DNA of 64,000 bases from GCA-2709075 sp038146865 (lineage in GTDB: Bacteria > Pseudomonadota > Alphaproteobacteria > MPNO01 > UBA2964): the NCBI GenBank assembly GCA_038146865.1, contig JAYQSL010000002.1, positions 682,001-746,000 of the forward strand, given 5' to 3'. Both the position numbers and the translations under genes were made by a program. Below the pieces are notes generated by a model. The model did no database searches. It had not been told where the DNA came from and saw nothing but the letters and a program-made list of their open reading frames with translations. Below, one piece after another: positions 26,037-34,034 of this stretch; the first letter of the stretch is position 1; each line of letters opens with the position of its first letter.

Positions 26037-27464
26037 TTAGATCGCAAATCCGCCGATCTTAGTCTCTAAATAATCTGCAAGCCCTTCTCTTCCTCCCTCC
26101 CTTCCAAGACCAGACTCTTTCATCCCACCAAAAGGAACGGCGGCAGCCGTCGGGTTTATATCGTTTATCCCTATTATTCCGAATTCAAGGCCTTCGAAGG
26201 TCTTTATCGCAGCCGCTAAATTTTGCGTATAAACATATGCCGCTAGACCATAATGGGTATCATTTGCCATATCCAACAAATCATCATCATCAGAAAATGA
26301 AATAATTGGAGCAACCGGACCAAAAGTTTCCTCACGATAAATAAGCATTTCTGGCGTAACACCTCCCAAGACAGTTGGTGCGTAAAAAAAGCCATTGCTC
26401 AAATGTCCCTCGGTCAAACGATGTCCTCCTGTAAGCAATTGGGCCCCCTTGGAGATCGCATCGTCAACTTGACGTTCGACTTTCTCAATTGCTTTAAGGT
26501 TAACCAAAGGGCCAATTGCAATCCCTGGGTCAAGCCCGTTTCCTGCTTGCAACTTCTGAACCCGAGAAACAAGCTCGTTTGTAAAAGCTTCCACAAGGGA
26601 GTCGTGGACGAGGAAACGATTGGGACAAATACACGCTTGGCCGGTGTTCAGAAACTTAACAAGACCTGCCCCTTTTGCTGCATGGACTGGATCAGCATCC
26701 TTTAAAACCAGAAACGGCGCGTGTCCTCCAAGCTCCATTGAAATCCTTTTCACGTGAGCCGCTGCACCGCTTCCGAGCAGCTTTCCGGTTGCGGTAGAGC
26801 CCGTAAAGGTGATCTTTCGCACAAGCGGATTTGTGACAAATGCTTCTCCGATTGGACCGGGATCGCTCGCTGTCACTAGATTAATCACACCTGGGGGAAC
26901 ACCCGCCTCTTCCAAGATTTTAAAAATCTCAATAGCGCAAAGCGGAGTTGCCTCTGCCGGTTTCAAGACCACGGTACAGCCTGCTGCCAGGGCAGGAGCA
27001 ACCTTTCTGGTGATCATTGAAGCGGGGTAATTCCAGGGTGTAATGGCTGCGACGACACCAATGGGTTGATGGGCTACGATAAATCGTTGACCCGTTCGGG
27101 GTGCCGGGATCGTCTCCCCATATATGCGCTTTGCTTCCTCGGCGTACCAAAGCAAAAAATCTGCTCCGTACCCCACCTCGTTGAGGGCTGCGCGGATCGG
27201 CTTACCCTGCTCTTGGGTCATTACTTTCGCCAATTGCTCTCGCCTTTCGAGCATAAGCTGATGCGCCTTATAAAGTATGCGAGAACGTTCATATGCGGTG
27301 AGGGAAGCCCATTTAGGAAATGCTGCATGAGCAGCCTCAATTGCTCGTATAGTATCTTCGTGGTTGCAGTCTGCTACGTCAGCCAGAACCTCTCCAGTCG
27401 CAGGATTATAAACTTGGAAGGTCTCTCCCCTTAGCCCTTTTTCCCACACTCCGTTAACAAACAT
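26037..27464 (-). CDS. NAD(P)-dependent aldehyde dehydrogenase, succinate-semialdehyde type
   Basis: A 475-residue ALDH close to the GabD group. The general base is Glu244 in MELGGHAP and the nucleophile is Cys278 in NTGQACICPNR; Cys280 two residues later matches the redox-switch cysteine of succinate semialdehyde dehydrogenases. The cofactor segments ITPWNYPASM and FTGSTATGKLL are present. AAGGAG lies 6 bases before the ATG at 27464. First gene of an ALDH-E1alpha-E1beta operon, so its product could feed, or share a pathway with, a 2-oxoacid cleavage step. Substrate is inferred from subgroup only. Confidence 0.88.
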   Translation of the reverse strand: MFVNGVWEKGLRGETFQVYNPATGEVLADVADCNHEDTIRAIEAAHAAFPKWASLTAYERSRILYKAHQLMLERREQLAKVMTQEQGKPIRAALNEVGYGADFLLWYAEEAKRIYGETIPAPRTGQRFIVAHQPIGVVAAITPWNYPASMITRKVAPALAAGCTVVLKPAEATPLCAIEIFKILEEAGVPPGVINLVTASDPGPIGEAFVTNPLVRKITFTGSTATGKLLGSGAAAHVKRISMELGGHAPFLVLKDADPVHAAKGAGLVKFLNTGQACICPNRFLVHDSLVEAFTNELVSRVQKLQAGNGLDPGIAIGPLVNLKAIEKVERQVDDAISKGAQLLTGGHRLTEGHLSNGFFYAPTVLGGVTPEMLIYREETFGPVAPIISFSDDDDLLDMANDTHYGLAAYVYTQNLAAAIKTFEGLEFGIIGINDINPTAAAVPFGGMKESGLGREGGREGLADYLETKIGGFAI

Positions 27465-27600
27465 TTGGTTCTCCTTATCCTCCTGCCATTAAATACCAAT
27501 AACAGCAGTCCTAAAAGCGTTCCCGCCGGCCTCCCCCTTTTATAAGGACCGGTTAATCTGTATCCTTTGATAGGGAAAACCGAATAGAGATAAAGGTAAA

Positions 27601-28134
27601 ATGGGATACGAGATCGAAGAATTTTGTGCAGATACAAAACAAATTTTGCAAGCTGAGCCTGGCGCTGATGGCAGAGAAAAGGTCAGGCAAAACCTAGAAA
27701 AATTATTAAAGAACCCAAATTTTGTAGCGGCTGAATGTGGCCCGAGTGCAGAACCGGGGATAAGAACAATATACCGAGACAAAGACACGGGGTTCAACGT
27801 TCTGGTCCATGTCTATACTGAAGGTAAAAAGGGACCACCGCACGACCACGGGCGATCCTGGGCTATCTATGGACAAGCGGCTGAATGGACGGATATGACG
27901 CTATGGGATCGGAAAGATGATGGTCAAAAAGAGGGTTTTGCTGACCTGGAAGAACGAGACACTTTTAGATTGGAACCAGAGATGGCCGGAATGTTTGATG
28001 TTGGAGATATACACTCCATCCATTTTCCGGACGGAGCACGTTTCATTCGGGTAACTGGTACCGACCTAGATACAATTCCAACCAATAGATTTGATTTATC
28101 TAAAAAAACGGTAAACGTTGGCAGTCGCCTATAA
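27601..28134 (+). CDS. Cupin-fold metalloprotein, cysteine-dioxygenase-like
   Basis: A 177-residue single cupin. The metal site motif is PPHDHGRSW (His81, His83), followed by the second half DVGDIHSIHFPDG. The arrangement recalls cysteine dioxygenase and the small cupins that sit near catabolic genes, but identity is not certain. AAAGGT lies just before the ATG at 27601. It is divergent from the ALDH operon and converges on the TctC gene across the shared terminator at 28147-28180. Confidence 0.7.
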   Translation: MGYEIEEFCADTKQILQAEPGADGREKVRQNLEKLLKNPNFVAAECGPSAEPGIRTIYRDKDTGFNVLVHVYTEGKKGPPHDHGRSWAIYGQAAEWTDMTLWDRKDDGQKEGFADLEERDTFRLEPEMAGMFDVGDIHSIHFPDGARFIRVTGTDLDTIPTNRFDLSKKTVNVGSRL

Positions 28135-28146
28135 ATAGAGTCTCTC

Positions 28147-28180
28147 ATAAAAAAACCCCGAAGCTCTCGCTTCGGGGTTT
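28147..28180 (-). terminator. Intrinsic terminator, strongest for the TctC gene
   Basis: A perfect 12-bp stem AAACCCCGAAGC / GCTTCGGGGTTT (28153-28164 and 28169-28180) with a TCTC loop. Read on the minus strand the stem is followed by a run of T (complement of the A run at 28147-28155), so it ends the TctC transcript; in the other direction the T run is shorter but could still stop the cupin transcript. Confidence 0.92.
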
Positions 28181-28202
28181 AATTCTTCGCGAACGATCAC
28201 CC

Positions 28203-29516
28203 TTAGTCTTTACAGATCATCTTTTTCGCTGTGGTTTTATTTCCATAATAATGGAATTCACAAGTCATCCCCATTTTTATGGCTTTTCTCTTCGCTTTCT
28301 TACCATTTACGGTAAGGGCGGTCTTGCTACCAGACACGTTAGCGCGTCGCTTTTTACCTTTATAATCAATGGTAATGCGTCGACCTTTGCGCTGAATTTT
28401 AATAACTTTTCCAGCTTCAACGACGATTGGCAAAACAACCTTTTCGACGGGTCCAGTGAACTTAAACATGTCTTTCAACGCAGCCATTTTTGCTTGAGGC
28501 ACGGCTGACAGTTCTGTCAAGATTTTTTGAATTTCATCCCCAGACACATATTCGATATCCCGCTTGAGCCTTTTCGCATCAGCCAAGAACTCTGCGTCTT
28601 TTGTCATCGCCGCAAAAGCAACCTTAACCGCTTCTGCCCGAGCTTTTGGAATTCCAGGCGCCATTGCGAAAGGACGTCCCATGATTGGCGGGATCACTGT
28701 CAATTTGAAGTAAAGCTCCGCATCTTCCAAGGCGATGCCTTTTGCCAAATTTTCCTTCGACAGATAATCACTGAGGAGAGGCACACCTAAAGCATTCATT
28801 TCTTTGTCTGGATACAACGATATTTGAACCAACGGCGTGATGGTTTTGTTTTCCAACATTTCCCGGGCTTGCACTTTGAAAGAAGCCCACGATTGACAAA
28901 CCCCATCAAGTTCTCCCTTGGCGATTGCCATGTGGATTTGCGGCGTTGCGGGATAGCCTCTGATCAACTTGAACTGAGAACCCATCGTATTTCTGAACAA
29001 TGCTGGCCAGAATTCTGTTGAATTGGGACCGGTTCCCCCCATGGTGAACTGTTTCTTGAAAGTCCCTTCAAGCCGTTTCACCCCTGTTCGTGTCGCAAGG
29101 GCACAGACGCCGGCTTCCTTAGCAAGACTTCCCAACCAAATTAGCTCCGCTGCCTTAAACTTGGGTCCCTTAGAGCCCATCAGCTGCACTAAAGGCGCGG
29201 AACGTTGCAAGCCTCCGATAATAGACCCGTCTTTTGGAGCAATATTAGCGACGTAGTTCGCGCCGATAATACCACCTGCCCCGGTTCTATTCGTAACGAT
29301 CATCGTCGGATTACCTGGAATATGTTTGCCGATATGTCTGGCAACCAAACGTCCATAGGTGTCATAGCCCCCACCGGCACCGGACGCGACGATCATTTTC
29401 ATCCGTTTGCCTTTGTAGAAACTTGCTACATCATCCGCAGCTACAGAACCGGCGAATGAGCCGACGCCGACAAGGGCAGCGCTAACTACCGAGGCGAAGG
29501 TTTTTATTCTTGTCAT
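28203..29516 (-). CDS. TctC-family solute-binding protein with extra C-terminal basic domain
   Basis: A periplasmic binding protein of the tripartite tricarboxylate transporter (Bug) family. Residues 1-27 are a signal peptide (TFASVVSAALVGVGSFAG), then ASGAGGGYDTYGRLVARHIG and VTNRTGAGGIIGANYVAN, the classic ligand-loop segments. I choose the ATG at 29516 with GGGAGA upstream, giving 437 residues. Usual members have about 320. The surplus is a C-terminal domain of roughly 80 residues rich in lysine, with predicted short strands and two cysteines near the end (TCEFHYYG, ICKD). No TctA or TctB membrane partner is adjacent. Confidence 0.87.
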   Translation of the reverse strand: MTRIKTFASVVSAALVGVGSFAGSVAADDVASFYKGKRMKMIVASGAGGGYDTYGRLVARHIGKHIPGNPTMIVTNRTGAGGIIGANYVANIAPKDGSIIGGLQRSAPLVQLMGSKGPKFKAAELIWLGSLAKEAGVCALATRTGVKRLEGTFKKQFTMGGTGPNSTEFWPALFRNTMGSQFKLIRGYPATPQIHMAIAKGELDGVCQSWASFKVQAREMLENKTITPLVQISLYPDKEMNALGVPLLSDYLSKENLAKGIALEDAELYFKLTVIPPIMGRPFAMAPGIPKARAEAVKVAFAAMTKDAEFLADAKRLKRDIEYVSGDEIQKILTELSAVPQAKMAALKDMFKFTGPVEKVVLPIVVEAGKVIKIQRKGRRITIDYKGKKRRANVSGSKTALTVNGKKAKRKAIKMGMTCEFHYYGNKTTAKKMICKD

Positions 29517-29649
29517 AAAAAATCTCCCTTTAAACTTAGGCCATGACGTGACCATATCGGGAGACTAACAATGCTATTGCAGAAAGCCAACTATAAAGAA
29601 TACTTAAGTGGTTAACTTCAAGAAAACTAATGGGAGGCAACGAACGATA

Positions 29650-30342
29650 ATGGCGAACTTTATGTTAATTCATGGAGCTTTCCAGGGAGGATGGATTTGG
29701 AAATTGGTGGCATCGCGACTGCGAGCAGAAGGCCATCATGTGATTGTACCTACGTTGGATGGATGTGGGGAACGCGCCATGCATATTCGTCCAGGGATCA
29801 CGACAGAAACCCAAGCCCAAGAGCTTTCAAAATTTCTGTGGTCGGAAGATATGGAGAACATAACCCTGGTTGGAGCTTCCGCTGGAGGAATGGTGATGGC
29901 TCGTGTCGCAGAGTTGCAAAGGGATCGGGTAGATCGGCTTGTTTTTGCTGATGCGCTGGCTTTGTTTGATGGAGAGTGTATCAGAGACATCACTGGCAGC
30001 AGCCATCACTCCGTCGTTACAGATTTGGTAACAGGTCCTACTCGACAAGACCGCTATGACCGATTCATTCAAGACATGCCAGGAGAACTTGCATCTTGGG
30101 CTGCAGACCGATCCACGCAACATCCCATAGGATGCTTTCAAGAACCTGTGATCCTCGAAGATTTCTGGAATCAAGAATGGAAGGCGAGCGTCGTATGGTG
30201 CATGCAGGCCCGTCGACCCGGGGTTGAGCATCAGCGCCGTGCTGCGGATAAGTTGAAAGCCAAGTGGTTTGAATTGGATACAGGCCACTTTCCCCAACTT
30301 AGCATGCCGGATGAGTTAACAAGGGTTATTTCGACAGAGTAG
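29650..30342 (+). CDS. Alpha/beta hydrolase (esterase/salicylate esterase-like)
   Basis: A 230-residue single-domain alpha/beta hydrolase. FMLIHGAFQGGWIW gives the oxyanion region, the nucleophile is Ser77 in VGASAGGMV, and the late histidine is in LDTGHFPQLS. The fold resembles plant-type methyl esterases and small bacterial aryl esterases. The ATG at 29650 gives a normal N-terminus; GGGAGG lies 13 bases upstream, and a GTG at 29608 is the longer alternative. It is divergent from TctC. Substrate unknown. Confidence 0.8.
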   Translation: MANFMLIHGAFQGGWIWKLVASRLRAEGHHVIVPTLDGCGERAMHIRPGITTETQAQELSKFLWSEDMENITLVGASAGGMVMARVAELQRDRVDRLVFADALALFDGECIRDITGSSHHSVVTDLVTGPTRQDRYDRFIQDMPGELASWAADRSTQHPIGCFQEPVILEDFWNQEWKASVVWCMQARRPGVEHQRRAADKLKAKWFELDTGHFPQLSMPDELTRVISTE

Positions 30343-30403
30343 CCTTTTATCAGATCAGGTATCGCATCGTCGACAAGGCCCTAAACGCCTTGCCTATGAA
30401 CCT

Positions 30404-31192
30404 TCAAAGTTCCGATAAAAAACTTTTAAGAGCGTCATTAAATGCGCTTGGATTTTCTAAATTTGAGATGTGACCCGCATTCGGAATTTTGACATGACGT
30501 GCCCCAGGTATGGCCTTGGCAGCTGCGGCCAGAGCCTCAGGAGGCGCTCCTTTGTCTTTTTCCCCTCCAATTATTAGAGTTGGGGTTGTGATTTCTCCAA
30601 GCCGCGCCCCAAAAGCGAGCGTTTTTAAGGCTTCACAGCAACCCGCATGTCCTGTCTGATCCGTGGAACGGATCATTGCTCGAACCTTATCAAGGACAGG
30701 TATGTTTTTAGAAACAGACTCGGGCGTAAACCAACGACTTATTGTAGACTCGACCAGGCCTTCCATTCCTTCAGCTTCAGCTACATCAATTCTATGCTGA
30801 AAATAATCCTGATAGTCAGGCGGAGCGTCAGGTCGCGAGTCGCACGCTATAAGTGAAGCGATACGATCCGGATAATCTTGACAAAGCCCGTAGCCCATCA
30901 TTCCGCCGATCGATAGGCCACACCAGTGCGTTTTCTCAATTCCAAAATGATCCAGAAGACCGATAGCATCCGCAATTATCATTGGAAAAGTGTATGGCCC
31001 CTGGGGCGCATCAGATTGCCCTAAGCCACGATGGTCATAACGCAAAATCCTAAAATCGTTTTTGAGCAGCTCTACCTGATCATCCCAAAGTGTTAAGTTA
31101 TTGCAGAGGGCATGAGAGAAAGTAATCCATGGCTTGCCCTCTGTTCCTGAGACATCACAGTTTATTCCGACCTCATTCACTAAAACTCTCAA
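30404..31192 (-). CDS. Alpha/beta hydrolase, 3-oxoadipate enol-lactonase-like
   Basis: PcaD-like enzymes open the enol-lactone ring late in the protocatechuate/catechol pathway. The sequence shows ITFSHALCNNLTLWDDQ, the RYDHRGLGQSDAP loop, the nucleophile Ser94 in CGLSIGGMMG, and the terminal IPNAGHISNLENP histidine. I choose the TTG at 31192, which follows GGGGAGAGG, over the longer frame reaching 31258. The neighbouring decarboxylase and aryl-CoA ligase support aromatic catabolism, but pcaGH and pcaB are absent, so the exact lactone is not established. Confidence 0.78.
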   Translation of the reverse strand: MRVLVNEVGINCDVSGTEGKPWITFSHALCNNLTLWDDQVELLKNDFRILRYDHRGLGQSDAPQGPYTFPMIIADAIGLLDHFGIEKTHWCGLSIGGMMGYGLCQDYPDRIASLIACDSRPDAPPDYQDYFQHRIDVAEAEGMEGLVESTISRWFTPESVSKNIPVLDKVRAMIRSTDQTGHAGCCEALKTLAFGARLGEITTPTLIIGGEKDKGAPPEALAAAAKAIPGARHVKIPNAGHISNLENPSAFNDALKSFLSEL

Positions 31193-31323
31193 CAAACCTC
31201 TCCCCTCAATCAAATGACGCAGACGTTCTAAATAAAGCAAATAGCTCTGTCCACCCAAATTGAGTTGCGAACTCCGCTAGTCTACCGTAAACAGTGGCGA
31301 AACGTTAAAACTGAGAGGAAATT

Positions 31324-32898
31324 ATGCCCGAGGCAAAAACAAAAGCTAGGCCTGCACCAAAAGAAATTCGAGACCTTCGATCGACTTTATCTTGGTTGGA
31401 AGCGGAGGGAGACCTAGTTACGACAGATCAAGAAGTAGACCCAGATCTGGAAATTATCTCACTTCAGAAACATTTCGACGGGTCCTGCCCAATTCTCTTT
31501 AATAATATAAAGGGTAAACCGAATAACCGGGTTGTAACAAATCTTTTCTCAGACACTAACGTTGTCAATAAAATGTTCGGGTGGGCCGATAACACGGATC
31601 GAACGATCAAGTTAGCACAAGCTATAAATAATCCAATCCCGCCGGTAGTGATTGACCAAAATGACGCTCCGGCGCAAGAGGTCGTCATTGAAAGACCAAA
31701 TAATGTCAATGATTACATTGTCCCGGTTCGACACACGGAATATGACACGGAATTAACCGTAGGATCAGGCATACGCTGCGTCTCCGGAGAATATTTTGAT
31801 GGGGGGTCTGACCTCGGATATAACCGAATGAATTTCCGTTGGGGCGATGTGGGGACTTTTCAGATCTCTCCTGGTAGCCACATGTGGCAAGTTGTTTCAA
31901 AGCATTATAAGGACGATGAACCGGTCCCAATTACAATGTGCTTTGGTGTCCCACCCTCATGTACACTGCTTGCGGGGGCAGGTTTCGATTACGTAATACT
32001 ACCCCAAGGCTGTGATGAGATTGGAGTGGCTGGTGCTGTGCAGGGCGAAGCTGTTCGCATGGTCAAGGCAAGAACCGTCGATGCCCTGGCTCTTGCTGAC
32101 GCAGAAATCGTGCTAGAGGGCTATGTGAACCCGCGTGACCGCCGATTTGAGACCGCTGAGGCGGAGGAAACCGGTGAACAAGGTAAATATCATTTCCACC
32201 CCGAATGGTCGGGTTACATGGGAAAGGCTTACAAGGCACCCACCTTCCATTGTACTGGTGTTACGATGCGAAAACCGGAGTCAAAACCAATCAGCTTTGT
32301 TCTTGGTGTCCACATGTTGGATGAAGCCAACATCGACACCATGATAAGGGAAGCAGCGATATACGAGCTTTGCAATCGCATGCAACCCGGTATTTGTATC
32401 GACGTAAACATCCCTTACTCGATGACAGACTGGGGTGGGGCCATCATACAAGTTAAAAAGCGAAGCCAAATAGATGAGGGCTGGCAGAGAAATTTCCTCT
32501 CGGCAATGCTATCGACATCTCAAGGTGCAAGGCTGGCTATCGCAGTGTCAGAAGATGTCGACATGTATGATATGGACGACATAATGTGGAATTTAACCAC
32601 TCGAGTTAACCCTCACACCGACATACTCAACCCTCTTCCAGGGGGCAGAGGTCAAACTTTCATGCCTGCTGAACGAATGACAGCAGGTGGGAAGGAATGG
32701 ACCGCGTCAAATACAGTCTTTGAGGGGGGAATGGGAATCGATGCTACTGTACCCTTCGGCTTCGAGAGCGATTTCCTTCGACCGCAATATCCCGTAGACA
32801 AGGTCAATCCTTCCGATTTCTTCTCCAAAGACGAAATCAGCATGATGAAGTCCAGAATGCATGGGTGGGTTAACTCCTTGGCTAAGTACGGGCGTTAA
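31324..32898 (+). CDS. UbiD-family prenylated-FMN-dependent decarboxylase (long form)
   Basis: UbiD enzymes reversibly decarboxylate aromatic or unsaturated acids with prenyl-FMN. Here 524 residues include AEIVLEGYVNP with the expected glutamates Glu261 and Glu265 and a candidate active-site arginine, Arg168, in LGYNRMNFRW. The usual DGPFxEF segment is replaced by a longer insert (GKYHFHPEWSGYMGKAYKAP). The C-terminal SEDVDMYDMDD matches the conserved VDVYD region. GAGAGGAAATT precedes the ATG at 31324. The substrate could be a benzoate, a hydroxybenzoate or a heteroaromatic acid. A UbiX flavin prenyltransferase is not in this window. Confidence 0.85.
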   Translation: MPEAKTKARPAPKEIRDLRSTLSWLEAEGDLVTTDQEVDPDLEIISLQKHFDGSCPILFNNIKGKPNNRVVTNLFSDTNVVNKMFGWADNTDRTIKLAQAINNPIPPVVIDQNDAPAQEVVIERPNNVNDYIVPVRHTEYDTELTVGSGIRCVSGEYFDGGSDLGYNRMNFRWGDVGTFQISPGSHMWQVVSKHYKDDEPVPITMCFGVPPSCTLLAGAGFDYVILPQGCDEIGVAGAVQGEAVRMVKARTVDALALADAEIVLEGYVNPRDRRFETAEAEETGEQGKYHFHPEWSGYMGKAYKAPTFHCTGVTMRKPESKPISFVLGVHMLDEANIDTMIREAAIYELCNRMQPGICIDVNIPYSMTDWGGAIIQVKKRSQIDEGWQRNFLSAMLSTSQGARLAIAVSEDVDMYDMDDIMWNLTTRVNPHTDILNPLPGGRGQTFMPAERMTAGGKEWTASNTVFEGGMGIDATVPFGFESDFLRPQYPVDKVNPSDFFSKDEISMMKSRMHGWVNSLAKYGR

Positions 32899-32903
32899 TT
32901 AAC

Positions 32904-32944
32904 AAAAGCGCTCTCCCAAAGTTTCAAGAGGAGAGCGCTTTTTT
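32904..32944. terminator. Bidirectional intrinsic terminator between UbiD and GST genes
   Basis: A 13-bp stem AAAAGCGCTCTCC (32904-32916) pairs with GGAGAGCGCTTTT (32930-32942) around a 13-base loop, followed by more T. It lies between two convergent genes, with an A run on the far side acting as the U run for the opposite strand, so it can serve both. Confidence 0.9.
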
Positions 32945-32982
32945 CCAGCCCTGAGACCCCCCGGTCACCGGCAAAGTTCTCT

Positions 32983-33594
32983 TCAGTAACCCTCTGGTAT
33001 AGCAGTTTCTTTAAAAGACTCGCGTTGCTGGATGCGTTCATACCAGGCTGCAAGATTACTAAATTTTTCGCGCCAACCTTCTGCCACTCCTCTTAACTCC
33101 ATATATCCCATAGCGCAGGCCACAGAGATTTCTCCCATTTTGGGAGGGTCATTAAACTCGTTAGCTAGATCGTTCAGATAAGATAATGTTTGGTTAACCT
33201 TTGATATATTTCTTTCAATGGCAGATTGAGATTTCTCACCCTCTGGCCTATTGCTTTCAAGAGCTGCAGCTATGGCAGCATCTCCCAGACCATCTCCAAG
33301 AGCCTCGAGGCTCAATACAGCCCAACGTTCATTTCCTTGATCAGGTATGAGCTTTACGCCGTCATGCTGCGCATCTACCCAAGCAGCGATCACAGGTGAG
33401 TCGACAATTAAGGTTCCATCATCCAATACCAATGCAGGTATTTTTCCCAGAGGATTAAGAGCCGGGACCTCTTTCGCCCTTTCCTCTCGCGACATAAACC
33501 ACCAATCTATTACGTCTGGTTGCCCTGTTTCAATGGCTGCAACGCGCGCTTTGCGTCCATACGGCGAATTCAAAGTATTATAACCTTTGGGCAT
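32983..33594 (-). CDS. Glutathione S-transferase family protein
   Basis: A 203-residue GST. The thioredoxin-like N-terminal domain has NTLNSPYGRKARVAAIETG and the cis-proline and glutathione-binding part NPLGKIPALVLDDGTLIVDSPVI; the helical C-terminal domain follows from about residue 85. AAGGAG lies before the ATG at 33594. GSTs in catabolic islands often isomerise maleyl- or fumaryl-type ring-cleavage products or detoxify quinones; the role here is not assigned. Confidence 0.88.
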   Translation of the reverse strand: MPKGYNTLNSPYGRKARVAAIETGQPDVIDWWFMSREERAKEVPALNPLGKIPALVLDDGTLIVDSPVIAAWVDAQHDGVKLIPDQGNERWAVLSLEALGDGLGDAAIAAALESNRPEGEKSQSAIERNISKVNQTLSYLNDLANEFNDPPKMGEISVACAMGYMELRGVAEGWREKFSNLAAWYERIQQRESFKETAIPEGY

Positions 33595-33637
33595 TCTATA
33601 TCTCCTTAACTCCCATCTTTAATTTCTCGAATTTCGT

Positions 33638-33994
33638 TCATCTTCCAAACGTACTGCATTGCGGACCGCTAACAAAGTTCATGCGTAGTAAGTAAATTGA
33701 TAGATCCCCCAACGTGCCCGCAAAGAGCAGAGAATTTTCTGTCCAAGCCTCAGACTGACGTAAAACGTTTCGACCTAAAATAGAATAAAACCCGCGGTCC
33801 CTGACAGTCGTTTCATATTTGTCACTCTCAAAAAACGTCAATTTCTCCTCAAATTCTATTTCCCTCTTCGATATATTATATTGAATACAAACCCAGGGCC
33901 TGTGATGCTCTGACACCTCCCGGAGCGACAAAGGCCCGCGTAAATTGAACTCCCAGACGCCTTGAGCCTGCATCGAATAGCGCCACAGTGGCAC
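33638..33994 (-). CDS. Hypothetical protein, doubtful ORF
   Basis: An open frame of 118 codons starting with GTG (alternative ATG at 33973) fills most of the 440-base gap 33595-34034. It has the same direction as the genes on both sides. The translation is mixed in charge with several aromatic residues and no membrane segment, and I recognise no domain. No Shine-Dalgarno precedes either start. It may be a real orphan gene, a remnant, or chance; nothing else is visible in this gap. Confidence 0.33.
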   Translation of the reverse strand: MPLWRYSMQAQGVWEFNLRGPLSLREVSEHHRPWVCIQYNISKREIEFEEKLTFFESDKYETTVRDRGFYSILGRNVLRQSEAWTENSLLFAGTLGDLSIYLLRMNFVSGPQCSTFGR

Positions 33995-34034
33995 TTAACT
34001 TTGGATAGAGCCATTTCGTGCGCCCTATTTGATT

